Assembly: GCA_002245135.1 (NCBI GenBank)
Contig: NGBS01000894.1
Span: 1-64,000 of the forward strand
Length of the DNA stretch: 64,000 bases
Direction: 5' to 3'
Origin: Proteromonas lacertae
Taxonomy: Eukaryota > Sar > Bigyra > Opalinata > Proteromonadidae
Shown here one piece after another: positions 15,201 through 30,200 of this stretch (the stretch's first letter is position 1; the number at the start of each line of letters is the position of its first letter). The notes beneath the pieces are model-generated. The model was not told the origin of the DNA. It ran no database searches and saw only the letters and a program-made list of their open reading frames with translations. Position numbers and translations under genes: made by a program.

Positions 15201-18200
15201 TCAAGTGTAACTGAAGGTGGTATAATAAAATTATCCAGTAAATCAAGTAGTATAATAAGTGGTTCAACGATAAAAATCTCTAGTGGATCCAGTGTAACAA
15301 CAATAGGTGAAATTTTGTTAAGTAGTGGAACAATATCTGTAAGTGGTGATGATGAAATAACGTTAAAAAGTGGAAATGGAGGTAAAATCAGTATAACTGA
15401 TAAATCTGGTAGTATATTAATAAAAGGTGGAATTGGATCTGGTGCTAATTCAACAAGTGGATCAATATTTTTAAGAAGTGGAACAAGTAATGCTGAAGGT
15501 GGTTCAATAATGATATTAAGTGGATCAAATGGATTAGTAAAATTAGAATCAAGTAATGGTTCAATCTTAATAGAAGGTGGTTCATCTAGTAATGAAATAG
15601 GTGGTTCAATAATAATTGAAGGAGTAGATAAAACTGATATTTTAAGTAAAGATAGTAGTGAAAAGTAGTGGAATAATAAATATAAAAAGTGGAAGTGGTA
15701 AATCAACAAGTGGTTCAATCAACATAAAATTCTCCACTGTTAATATAAAAAGTGGAAGTGGATCAGTTGGAGGTAAAATAACTATCGAAAGTGGAAATGG
15801 AAGTATCAGTAGTGGATCTGTGTTGATGTCTAGTGGAAGTATTGAAATAACTGGAGGCGTTGGTAAGACAAATGGTGGTTCAATCGAAATATTTAGTGGA
15901 AGTGGTATAAATTTAAGTAGTGGATCCATAACAATAAAGAGTGCTGATAATACCACCTCTAGTGGAAATATCTATTTGAGTGGTGGATCAATGTTGTTAT
16001 CTAGTGGATTAATAAAACTTTCGAATAACAATAAAATCGAAATGAATAGTGCATCAATATCAATAAAGAGTGGAAATAATAATAATGGAAGTAGTGGATC
16101 AATTACTTTAGAAAGTGACAATATAAATATTAAAGGAAGTAGTAGTAAAGACTTTATAATCGAAAGTGGTGCTAGTGATGCTAATACTGGTTCAATTAAT
16201 TTATCCAAACTGAATGAAGTAAAAGCTCAAAATGAAATTAATATAAAGAGTGGATCATCATCTAGTGTATCTGGATCAATATTCTTAAGTGGAAGTACAA
16301 TAACAATAAATGGTAGTACTATAAATATGAAAAATCAAGAATTTATGGAAATAAAAAATAATAAATCTGATATTACATCCAACGATATTTTATTATCAGG
16401 TGGAACAATAATTTTAACTGGCAATACAATATCGTTAAATAGTGGATCAATATCTTTAAGTGGTGGAAGTATCGAAATAAGTAGTGGTTCAATATCAATA
16501 GAAAGTAAATCTAAAATCTCATTAGAATCTTTATCAAATAATAAGGAAAGTGAAATGGTTGATGTAAAAGGAAAATCAATCGACATGAAATTTTCAACAA
16601 TCAATATAAAAAGTGGAAGTGGATCAGTTGGAGGTAAAATAACTATCGAAAGTGGAAGTGGAAGTAGTAGTGGATCTGTGTTGATATCTAGTGGAAGTAT
16701 TGAAATAACTGGAGGCGTTGGTAAGACAAATGGTGGTTCAATCGAAATATCTGGTGGAAGGTATAAATTTAAGTAGTGGATCCATAACAATAAAGAGTGC
16801 TGATAATACCACCTCTAGTGGAAATATCTATTTGAGTGGTGGATCAATGTTGTTATCTAGTGGATTAATAAAACTTTCGAATAACAATAAAATCGAAATG
16901 AATAGTGCATCAATATCAATAAAGAGTGGAAATAATAATAATGGAAGTAGTGGATCAATTACTTTAGAAAGTGACAATAAATTATCAATAACAAGTGGAC
17001 TAATAAATATAGAATCAAAAGATAAATTAATATTTGAAAGTGCTGATATGAAATTAGAAGGTGATAAAATCGAATTAAAATCCAAACCAAAAATCTCGAT
17101 AGAAAGTCCAGATATTTTATTATCAAGTGGAACAATAATTTTAACTGGAAATACAATATCGTTAAATAGTGGATCAATATCTTTAAGTGGTGGAAGTATC
17201 GAAATAAGTAGTGGTTCAATATCAATAGAAAGTAAATCTAAAATCTCATTAGAATCTTTATCAAATAATAAGGAAAGTGAAATGGTTGATGTAAAAGGAA
17301 AATCAATCGACATGAAATTTTCAACAATCAATATAAAAAGTGGAAGTGGATCAGTTGGAGGTAAAATAACTATCGAAAGTGGAAGTGGAAGTAGTAGTGG
17401 ATCTGTGTTGATATCTAGTGGAAGTATTGAAATAACTGGAGGCGTTGGTAAGACAAATGGTGGTTCAATCGAAATATTTAGTGGAAGTGGTATAAATTTA
17501 AGTAGTGGATCCATAACAATAAAGAGTGCTGATAATACCACCTCTAGTGGAAATATCTATTTGAGTGGTGGATCAATGTTGTTATCTAGTGGATTAATAA
17601 AACTTTCGAATAACAATAAAATCGAAATGAATAGTGCATCAATATCAATAAAGAGTGGAAATAATAATAATGGAAGTAGTGGATCAATTACTTTAGAAAG
17701 TGACAATAAATTATCAACAAGTAATACTGAATCGATAAAAATCGAGGGAAGTGCAAATAGTGAAATTTTATTATCAAGTGGAACAATAATTTTAACTGGC
17801 AATACAATATCGTTAAATAGTGGATCAATATCTTTAAGTGGTGGAAGTATCGAAATAAGTAGTGGTTCAATATCAATAGAAAGTAAATCTAAAATCTCAT
17901 TAGAATCTTTATCAAATAATAAGGAAAGTGAAATGGTTGATGTAAAAGGAAAATCAATCGACATGAAATTTTCAACAATCAATATAAAAAGTGGAAGTGG
18001 ATCAGTTGGAGGTAAAATAACTATCGAAAGTGGAAGTGGAAGTAGTAGTGGATCTGTGTTTATGTCTAGTGGAAGTATTGAAATAACTGGAGGCGTTGGT
18101 AAGACAAATGGTGGTTCAATCGAAATATCTGGTGGAAGGTATAAATTTAAGTAGTGGATCCATAACAATAAAGAGTGCTGATAATACCACCTCTAGTGGA

Positions 18201-21200
18201 AATATCTATTTGAGTGGTGGATCAATGTTGTTATCTAGTGGATTAATAAAACTTTCGAATAACAATAAAATCGAAATGAATAGTGCATCAATATCAATAA
18301 AGAGTGGAAATAATAATAATGGAAGTAGTGGATCAATTACTTTAGAAAGTGACAATATAAATATTAAAGGAAGTAGTAGTAAAGACTTTATAATCGAAAG
18401 TGGTGCTAGTGATGCTAATACTGGTTCAATTAATTTATCCAAACTGAATGAAGTAAAAGCTCAAAATGAAATTAATATAAAGAGTGGATCATCATCTAGT
18501 GTATCTGGATCAATATTCTTAAGTGGAAGTACAATAACAATAAATGGTAGTACTATAAATATGAAAAATCAAGAATTTATGGAAATAAAAAATAATAAAT
18601 CTGATATTACATCCAACGATATTTTATTATCAGGTGAAACAATAATTTTAACTGGCAATACAATATCGTTAAATAGTGGATCAATATCTTTAAGTGGTGG
18701 AAGTATCGAAATAAGTAGTGGTTCAATATCAATAGAAAGTAAATCTAAAATCTCATTAGAATCTTTATCAAATAATAAGGAAAGTGAAATGGTTGATGTA
18801 AAAGGAAAATCAATCGACATGAAATTTTCAACAATCAATATAAAAAGTGGAAGTGGATCAGTTGGAGGTAAAATAACTATCGAAAGTGGAAGTGGAAGTA
18901 GTAGTGGATCTGTGTTGATATCTAGTGGAAGTATTGAAATAACTGGAGGCGTTGGTAAGACAAATGGTGGTTCAATCGAAATATCTAGGTGGAAGGTATA
19001 AATTTAAGTAGTGGATCCATAACAATAAAGAGTGCTGATAATACCACCTCTAGTGGAAATATCTATTTGAGTGGTGGATCAATGTTGTTATCTAGTGGAT
19101 TAATAAAACTTTCGAATAACAATAAAATCGAAATGAATAGTGCATCAATATCAATAAAGAGTGGAAATAATAATAATGGAAGTAGTGGATCAATTACTTT
19201 AGAAAGTGACAATAAATTATCAATAACAAGTGGACTAATAAATATAGAATCAAAAGATAAATTAATATTTGAAAGTGCTGATATGAAATTAGAAGGTGAT
19301 AAAATCGAATTAAAATCCCAAACCAAAAATCTCGATAGAAAGTCCAGATATTTTATTATCAAGTGGAACAATAATTTTAACTGGCAAATACAATATCGTT
19401 AAATAGTGGATCAATATCTTTAAGTGGTGGAAGTATCGAAATAAGTAGTGGTTCAATATCAATAGAAAGTAAATCTAAAATCTCATTAGAATCTTTATCA
19501 AATAATAAGGAAAGTGAAATGGTTGATGTAAAAGGAAAATCAATCGACATGAAATTTTCAACAATCAATATAAAAAGTGGAAGTGGATCAGTTGGAGGTA
19601 AAATAACTATCGAAAGTGGAAGTGGAAGTAGTAGTGGATCTGTGTTGATATCTAGTGGAAGTATTGAAATAACTGGAGGCGTTGGTAAGACAAATGGTGG
19701 TTCAATCGAAATATCTGGTGGAAGTGGTATAAATTTAAGTAGTGGATCCATAACAATAAAGAGTGCTGATAATACCACCTCTAGTGGAAATATCTATTTG
19801 AGTGGTGGATCAATGTTGTTATCTAGTGGATTAATAAAACTTTCGAATAACAATAAAATCGAAATGAATAGTGCATCAATATCAATAAAGAGTGGAAATA
19901 ATAATAATGGAAGTAGTGGATCAATTACTTTAGAAAGTGACAATAAATTATCAACAAGTAATACTGAATCGATAAAAATCGAGGGAAGTGCAAATAGTGA
20001 AATTTTATTATCAGGTGGAACAATAATTTTAACTGGCAATACAATATCGTTAAATAGTGGATCAATATCTTTAAGTGGTGGAAGTATCGAAATAAGTAGT
20101 GGTTCAATATCAATAGAAAGTAAATCTAAAATCTCATTAGAATCTTTATCAAATAATAAGGAAAGTGAAATGGTTGATGTAAAAGGAAAATCAATCGACA
20201 TGAAATTTTCAACAATCAATATAAAAAGTGGAAGTGGATCAGTTGGAGGTAAAATAACTATCGAAAGTGGAAGTGGAAGTAGTAGTGGATCTGTGTTGAT
20301 ATCTAGTGGAAGTATTGAAATAACTGGAGGCGTTGGTAAGACAAATGGTGGTTCAATCGAAATATTTAGTGGAAGTGGTATAAATTTAAGTAGTGGATCC
20401 ATAACAATAAAGAGTGCTGATAATACCACCTCTAGTGGAAATATCTATTTGAGTGGTGGTAACATTATTATTTACTGGTGGTGAAAGTAGAAGTTAAAGG
20501 TGGTTTATCTGATAGTAAAGGAGGATATATTGATGTTAAGTCAAAATTAATGTTAGGATCAGCTGTAACATTGGCAACTGGAGATGCATCTACATCTGGA
20601 TTTATATCAATAGATAGTTTATCATCAAATAATAATAGTGAAATGACATTAGATGTAGGTAGTGGAACAACAATGGGATCTATATCTTTTAATAGTTTTA
20701 TAAAAGCGAATGATATTACATTGAAATCAAAAAGTAAATATGGATGGTAGTGGTAGTATATATTCTAATTATGCAAATGTAAAACCATCGAAGTTGGTAG
20801 ATATAGATAATTCTATTAGTTTATCATCAGGTACTGTGAATTTTGTAACTACTAGTGATTTTACATTAAGTGGAAATTCTATCAATGTTGATAGTCAGAC
20901 TATTACTGTAACTTCTACTAACAATATTATTAGCGCTACAAATAGTATATTATTAAGTGGTACTTCCAAATTAACTGGTACAGAAAAAATAACTATATTA
21001 GCATCTTCAGGATCATTATCTTTAGGAACAACTACAATTACTGCAAATGGAAAATTGGTAGAAATAACAACTGAATCAGCTGCAACTAATAGTTATGGTA
21101 CAATTACAACATCAACTAAAATGAACCAATTAAATATAAATAATGATAATATTAATATTCAAAGTGTTAGTATTAGTGCAATGATCAATTCATTCTCAGT

Positions 21201-24200
21201 AGACTCTAGTACATTGACTATCTCATCATCATCACAAGTTGTGATTAACAAAGGAATTACTATGACTGCTAATACTGGTGGAAGTATAACTATGAATGGA
21301 GGTACTAGTGAAATTAATGTTAATGTAGGAACAATAGAATTATTAACAGGAACAGCTACAACAGGTGGATCAATAGACATATCATCTACAGAAGGAACAA
21401 TAACAGTAAGTGAGCTTAAAATAGAGAATAATAATGAAATAGGTTTATCATCAACTTCAACATTTACTGTCAATTATGGTTCAATTTCACTTAGCTCAGA
21501 TAGTAATATTATTACAGGAACAAATGGAATTAACCTTTCAGCTTCTACTATGTCAATAAGTGAAACAACAGTTAGTCTAACTGCTCTTACAATCCAGTCA
21601 AACCCAGAAATACAAATAACATCAACTACGTTAAGTATTACAGGCTCAACAATAGCATTAGGAGATACAATGAATTTTGATTCATCTACATTTAAGTCAA
21701 ATATTAATGTGTCTGTAGGATCTGTTGTAATTGAAAATACAAATGAATTAATATCAGCAGCTACATCACAAATAGCTATTACTGCTAAAGATAGCGACAG
21801 TGGTGCAGGTGGATCAATATTTTTAGGAAAAGATGTAAAAGTTGAAGGATCAATGGTGTTAACACCAGGAACAGGAAAAAATGGTAGTAATAATGGTCAT
21901 GTTTATGTTGATAATGCCTCAATAAATATATCTGGTGGATCAATTGTTGTAGAAGCAGGTAAATCACTTAAATCAGGAGGAAATACACTATTAAGAAGTA
22001 GAAGATTATTAATGCAAACTGGTGATTCTGACATAGCAAGTTCGGTTTCTGTACATGGAGGATCAAGTATAAATAACAAAGGAGGTGATGTTTTGATATC
22101 TGGTAAATTAACATTATTGAATGGAAAAGGTGTTGAAGAAAATGGAAATATAAATATCGAGACATCTGAACAAAATGAAGGTGGTAAAATATCATTAGAA
22201 AGTTCACAAATAGAAATAAAATCTAATAATACGTCATTATTATCAGAGAATGTAAAAATAGAGAATATAAAGGGAAGCATAAACATTATAAATGATAAAT
22301 CATCATTGAATGGTAATATACAGTTACATGTTGGTAATGAAGGTGAAATTCATATGAAATCTAATGGAAAAGAAGGAATAGAAATGAAATATGATAATAT
22401 GTCATTGAAGAGTGGAAATAGTTTAGATGTGAGTGGTTCAATAATATTTGAAAGTGTGAAAGGAATAAAAGAAAGTGGTTCAATAAGATTGAATAGTTCC
22501 AAGTTGTTAGTGAATAATGGTGTAGAAATGATAGGAGGATTAGGTAAGAATGAAGGAGGTGATATAGAAATGATTAGTTCCAAATTGATGATGAATAAGC
22601 TTGAAATGAATGAAAATGATGAAATAAAGATGAATAATAAAGAAAGTATATTGAGAAGTAATAAATTAGAAATGAATATAAAATCAGAATTAAAAATGAA
22701 TATATCTAAGTTAAATATTAGTAATTCCGAAAGTGAAATAAAATCTGAATCTTTGATAATGAATAGTAAATCCTTAAAGATGAAGAATAATGAAATGATG
22801 TTGAATATAAAAGATAATAAATTTGAAATGAATTCAAAATGGATAATATTAGGAAATGAATCATTGAGTAATTCAGTGAGATTAAGTCAAAGTAATTTAA
22901 GATTAGATGGAAATATGAATCTAACCAATGAAATATTAAGAATTGAAAGTAAATCTAACAAGAATAAAAATGTGAGTGAGAATATCGAAATAAATGGTGG
23001 TTTAAAGAACATAATCAGTAGTAAAGAAATCTTAATGGAAAGTGGTAAAGGTAAATTAAATGGAGGTGATATAATAATAAGAAGCAAGAAATCTACCAAC
23101 TTAAGTGGCGAAAAAGTATCAATAATAAGTGGAAATAGTTCTGAAAATGGTGGATCAATAATGTTTAATATGAAATCTGAATCAAAGACAGGTAAATCAA
23201 TCGTATTTAATGGATCTGAAATATTATTCTCAAGTCTAAATCCAATAAAACTATCCAATGGTAAAGGATCCAAAGATGGTAAATATGAAATGAAAGGCAA
23301 ATCTTTAGAAATGATAAATGAAAATGGTGAAATAATAATCTCAAGTGAAAGATATTCAATATTGAATGATAATACTGAATTATCTAGTGGGAAAATATCA
23401 TTAAAATCTTCATCAAAGATCGAAAATAGAGTAGATGAAATGATAATTAAGAGTGATTCATTAATCTTACGAAATAGTTTATCTCGAAATTCGTCATTAA
23501 TAATCTCAACAAAATCTGATAATAAATCTAACTCTTCAATAAATATAGATGGTTATGAAATGATAAATATGAATAATAAGAATGACAATTCTCGATTATT
23601 ATTATCAAGTAATAGTATTCTATTAAATAGTAATAATACATTTAAAGTAAATGGTGATATAAAAGTGAAATCTGATTTAATCGAAATGAAGAGTAAAGAT
23701 GAAATTCATATGAAATCTAATGGAAAAGAAGGAATAGAAATGAAATATGATAATATGTCATTGAAGAGTGGAAATAGTTTAGATGTGAGTGGTTCAATAA
23801 TATTTGAAAGTGTGAAAGGAATAAAAGAAAGTGGTTCAATAAGATTGAATAGTTCCAAGTTGTTAGTGAATAATGGTGTAGAAATGATAGGAGGATTAGG
23901 TAAGAATGAAGGAGGTGATATAGAAATGATTAGTTCCAAATTGATGATGAATAAGCTTGAAATGAATGAAAATGATGAAATAAAGATGAATAATAAAGAA
24001 AGTATATTGAGAAGTAATAAATTCGAAATGAATATAAAATCAGAATTAAAAATGAATATATCTAAGTTAAATATTAGTAATTCCGAAAGTGAAATAAAAT
24101 CTGAATCTTTGATAATGAATCAGTAAATCCTTAAAGATGAAGAATAATGAAATGATATTGAATATAAAAGATAATAAATTTGAAATGAATTCAAAATGGA

Positions 24201-27200
24201 TAATATTAGGAAATGAATCATTGAGTAATTCAGTGAGATTAAGTCAAAGTAATTTAAGATTAGATGGAAATATGAATCTAACCAATGAAATATTAAGAAT
24301 TGAAAGTAAATCTAACAAGAATAAAAATGTGAGTGAGAATATCGAAATAAATGGTGGTTTAAAGAACATAATCAGTAGTAAAGAAATCTTAATGGAAAGT
24401 GGTAAAGGTAAATTAAATGGAGGTGATATAATAATAAGAAGCAAGAAATCTACCAACTTAAGTGGCGAAAAAGTATCAATAATAAGTGGAAATAGTTCTG
24501 AAAATGGTGGATCAATAACAATAGAAAGTAAGAAGTTAACAAGAATATCATCTTCAAATACAATAATATTAAATAGTTCATCAATGATATTATCTGGTTC
24601 AATCTTATTAAATTCATCCAAATCAATAGAAATAACCTCAAAATCTAGTTTATTACATAGTAATAATTCGTTCAATATTGATTCTGAGAGTTTGTTATTA
24701 GAATCTGTGGAGTCAAGTATCGAAATCGAAAGTGGCTCAAAGAATGGTGAAGGTGAATCAATAAAGAGTGATCGTTTATCATTAATAGGTAGTGGTTCAT
24801 TAACTGTTTTAGGTGGTTATGGTTCAATAGAAAGTGGAAATGTAATAATATCTGAGACGAATTCAAAGAAAATCAATCAAATAACGATGAGTGGTGGTAA
24901 AGGAAATAAAGGTGGTTCAATATCGATAGTAGGTTCGAATGTAATACTACAAAATCCTTCAAATAACGAGATAGGTCATCTTCATTTAATAGGTGGTAAT
25001 AGTAAATTGAATGAAGATGGAAGTTCAATCGAATTATCATCCAAAGATGGTTTATTACATATGTTATCAAAATCGTTATCATTAAAGAGTGGTGAATCTG
25101 TTAAGAAATCTGGTTCCATAAAAATAAGAAATGAAAATATGTTAATATCTAGTAAGAGAATGAATATATTAAGTGGAAATGGAACAGAAAAGATTGGTTC
25201 AATAAAGATAGGTATAAAAGAAAATAATAAAAACAGTCATATACTATTAAGCAGTAAAAAGATAATAATCGACAATAATGATGGTAAAATCTACTTACAT
25301 AGTTTCGATTCAAAATCATCAAGTGGTGAAATTCATATGAAATCCAATGGAAAAGAAGGAATAGAAATGAAATATGATAATATGTCATTGAGGAGTGGAA
25401 ATAGTTTAGATGTGAGTGGTTCAATAATATTTGAAAGTGTGAAAGGAATAAAAGAAAGTGGTTCAATAAGATTGAATAGTTCCAAGTTGTTAGTGAATAA
25501 TGGTGTAGAAATGATAGGAGGATTAGGTAAGAATGAAGGAGGTGATATAGAAATGATTAGTTCCAAATTAATGATGAATAAGCTTGAAATGAATGAAAAT
25601 GATGAAATAAAGATGAATAATAAAGAAAGTATATTGAGAAGTAATAAATTCGAAATGAATATAAAATCAGAATTAAAAATGAATATATCTAAGTTAAATA
25701 TTAGTAATTCCGAAAGTGAAATAAAATCTGAATCTTTGATAATGAACAGTAAATCCTTAAAGATGAAGAATAATGAAATGATATTGAATATAAAAGATAA
25801 TAAATTTGAAATGAATTCAAAATGGATAATATTAGGAAATGAATCATTGAGTAATTCTGTTAAGATTAATCAATAAGAAGATATTAATAGAAAACTTAAA
25901 CAAATTGGATGTAAAGAATATGGAAATGGCTGGAAATATTAAAATGAGATCAAAGTCAATCGAAATAGGAAAAGAAAATACAAAAGAGTTAAGAATAAAA
26001 GTAGAAGAAATGAAGATGAAATTGAGTAGTTGCAATAGAATGGAATTGAAATCCAATAAAATGTTATTAATGAATGAAAATGGTTTAATCGAAATGAAGA
26101 GTAAAGATGAAATTCATATGAAATCTAATGGAAAAGAAGGAATAGAAATGAAATATGATAATATGTCATTGAAGAGTGGAAATAGTTTAGATGTGAGTGG
26201 TTCAATAATATTTGAAAGTGTGAAAGGAATAAAAGAAAGTGGTTCAATAAGATTGAATAGTTCCAAGTTGTTAGTGAATAATGGTGTAGAAATGATAGGA
26301 GGATTAGGTAAGAATGAAGGAGGTGATATAGAAATGATTAGTTCCAAATTGATGATGAATAAGCTTGAAATGAATGAAAATGATGAAATAAAGATGAATA
26401 ATAAAGAAAGTATATTGAGAAGTAATAAATTCAGAAATGAATATAAAATCAGAATTAAAAATGAATATATCTAAGTTAAATATTAGTAATTCCGAAAGTG
26501 AAATAAAATCTGAATCTTTGATAATGAACTAGTAAATCCTTAAAGATGAAGAATAATGAAATGATATTGAATATAAAAGATAATAAATTTGAAATGAATT
26601 CAAAATGGATAATATTAGGAAATGAATCATTGAGTAATTCAGTGAGATTAAGTCAAAGTAATTTAAGATTAGATGGAAATATGAATCTAACCAATGAAAT
26701 ATTAAGAATTGAAAGTAAATCTAACAAGAATAAAAATGTGAGTGAGAATATCGAAATAAATGGTGGTTTAAAGAACATAATCAGTAGTAAAGAAATCTTA
26801 ATGGAAAGTGGTAAAGGTAAATTAAATGGAGGTGATATAATAATAAGAAGCAAGAAATCTACCAACTTAAGTGGCGAAAAAGTATCAATAATAAGTGGAA
26901 ATAGTTCTGAAAATGGTGGATCAATAATGTTTAATATGAAATCTGAATCAAAGACAGGTAAATCAATCGTATTTAATGGATCTGAAATATTATTCTCAAG
27001 TCTAAATCCAATAAAACTATCCAATGGTAAAGGATCCAAAGATGGTAAATATGAAATGAAAGGCAAATCTTTAGAAATGATAAATGAAAATGGTGAAATA
27101 ATAATCTCAAGTGAAAGATATTCAATATTGAATGATAATACTGAATTATCTAGTGGGAAAATATCATTAAAATCTTCATCAAAGATCGAAAATAGAGTAG

Positions 27201-30200
27201 ATGAAATGATAATTAAGAGTGATTCATTAATCTTACGAAATAGTTTATCTCGAAATTCGTCATTAATAATCTCAACAAAATCTGATAATAAATCTAACTC
27301 TTCAATAAATATAGATGGTTATGAAATGATAAATATGAATAATAAGAATGACAATTCTCGATTATTATTATCAAGTAATAGTATTCTATTAAATAGTAAT
27401 AATACATTTAAAGTAAATGGTGATATAAAAGTGAAATCTGATTTAATTGAAATGAAGAGTAAAGATGAAATTCATATGAAATCTAATGGAAAAGAAGGAA
27501 TAGAAATGAAATATGATAATATGTCATTGAAGAGTGGAAATAGTTTAGATGTGAGTGGTTCAATAATATTTGAAAGTGTGAAAGGAATAAAAGAAAGTGG
27601 TTCAATAAGATTGAATAGTTCCAAGTTGTTAGTGAATAATGGTGTAGAAATGATAGGAGGATTAGGTAAGAATGAAGGAGGTGATATAGAAATGATTAGT
27701 TCCAAATTGATGATGAATAAGCTTGAAATGAATGAAAATGATGAAATAAAGATGAATAATAAAGAAAGTATATTGAGAAGTAATAAATTAGAAATGAATA
27801 TAAAATCAGAATTAAAAATGAATATATCTAAGTTAAATATTAGTAATTCCGAAAGTGAAATAAAATCTGAATCTTTGATAATGAATAGTAAATCCTTAAA
27901 GATGAAGAATAATGAAATGATGTTGAATATAAAAGATAATAAATTTGAAATGAATTCAAAATGGATAATATTAGGAAATGAATCATTGAGTAATTCAGTG
28001 AGATTAAGTCAAAGTAATTTAAGATTAGATGGAAATATGAATCTAACCAATGAAATATTAAGAATTGAAAGTAAATCTAACAAGAATAAAAATGTGAGTG
28101 AGAATATCGAAATAAATGGTGGTTTAAAGAACATAATCAGTAGTAAAGAAATCTTAATGGAAAGTGGTAAAGGTAAATTAAATGGAGGTGATATAATAAT
28201 AAGAAGCAAGAAATCTACCAACTTAAGTGGCGAAAAAGTATCAATAATAAGTGGAAATAGTTCTGAAAATGGTGGATCAATAACAATAGAAAGTAAGAAG
28301 TTAACAAGAATATCATCTTCAAATACAATAATATTAAATAGTTCATCAATGATATTATCTGGTTCAATCTTATTAAATTCATCCAAATCAATAGAAATAA
28401 CCTCAAAATCTAGTTTATTACATAGTAATAATTCGTTCAATATTGATTCTGAGAGTTTGTTATTAGAATCTGTGGAGTCAAGTATCGAAATCGAAAGTGG
28501 CTCAAAGAATGGTGAAGGTGAATCAATAAAGAGTGATCGTTTATCATTAATAGGTAGTGGTTCATTAACTGTTTTAGGTGGTTATGGTTCAATAGAAAGT
28601 GGAAATGTAATAATATCTGAGACGAATTCAAAGAAAATCAATCAAATAACGATGAGTGGTGGTAAAGGAAATAAAGGTGGTTCAATATCGATAGTAGGTT
28701 CGAATGTAATACTACAAAATCCTTCAAATAACGAGATAGGTCATCTTCATTTAATAGGTGGTAATAGTAAATTGAATGAAGATGGAAGTTCAATCGAATT
28801 ATCATCCAAAGATGGTTTATTACATATGTTATCAAAATCGTTATCATTAAAGAGTGGTGAATCTGTTAAGAAATCTGGTTCCATAAAAATAAGAAATGAA
28901 AATATGTTAATATCTAGTAAGAGAATGAATATATTAAGTGGAAATGGAACAGAAAAGATTGGTTCAATAAAGATAGGTATAAAAGAAAATAATAAAAACA
29001 GTCATATACTATTAAGCAGTAAAAAGATAATAATCGACAATAATGATGGTAAAATCTACTTACATAGTTTCGATTCAAAATCATCAAGTGGTGAAATTCA
29101 TATGAAATCCAATGGAAAAGAAGGAATAGAAATGAAATATGATAATATGTCATTGAAGGAGTGGAAATAGTTTAGATGTGAGTGGTTCAATAATATTTGA
29201 AAGTGTGAAAGGAATAAAAGAAAGTGGTTCAATAAGATTGAATAGTTCCAAGTTGTTAGTGAATAATGGTGTAGAAATGATAGGAGGATTAGGTAAGAAT
29301 GAAGGAGGTGATATAGAAATGATTAGTTCCAAATTGATGATGAATAAGCTTGAAATGAATGAAAATGATGAAATAAAGATGAATAATAAAGAAAGTATAT
29401 TGAGAAGTAATAAATTCGAAATGAATATAAAATCAGAATTAAAAATGAATATATCTAAGTTAAATATTAGTAATTCCGAAAGTGAAATAAAATCTGAATC
29501 TTTGATAATGAATAGTAAATCCTTAAAGATGAAGAATAATGTAAATGAGTTTGAATTTAAATAATACCTTTATTAATGGTAGTGTTACTAATTTAATTAA
29601 TGATGTTGAGAATGGAGAAATTAAGTTAACACTTCCAGTTAACTCCACATATTCTAAGTTTAATATATCAGGAGAAGTAAATATGAGTGGAAATATTATA
29701 TTTGATAGTAGTAATATTACATTAAATAGTAAACATTTTAATATTGGTAGTAAATATACTGAAGTAATAAAATTAAATTCAAGTAATGTAGTAATAGGTA
29801 ATAAGGATGATAAACAATTAAAGTCATTGTTATTATCATCAGATAGAGTCAATATAACATCTACCAATGGACTTACTAATATATCAATAATTGGAGGATC
29901 AGGTTTAAATAATGGTGGATCAATTAGAATTGGTCAAAATTCTGATAGTTTGACAAAGTCATGGATTGTACAGATGACTAATATATTGAATGCAGAAAGA
30001 AACAATAATACAAATACTACATCAGCATCTACAACTGAAGATAATAATAGCATTAATAATAATGATAGAGATCTTAGTATATTACAGAGATTAGAAAATG
30101 ATAATGTAGTTGATGAATTTAAAGATATTGATGATGCTAATATACTTGATGAAAATAGTGATTTAAGTGCATTATTCAATAATAATGAAAATAAAAAGAG

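Noticed and set aside
1-22344. Clustered repeats as a possible CRISPR array
   Set aside because: The units are coding, of unequal sequence, without constant spacers, and the genome is eukaryotic.
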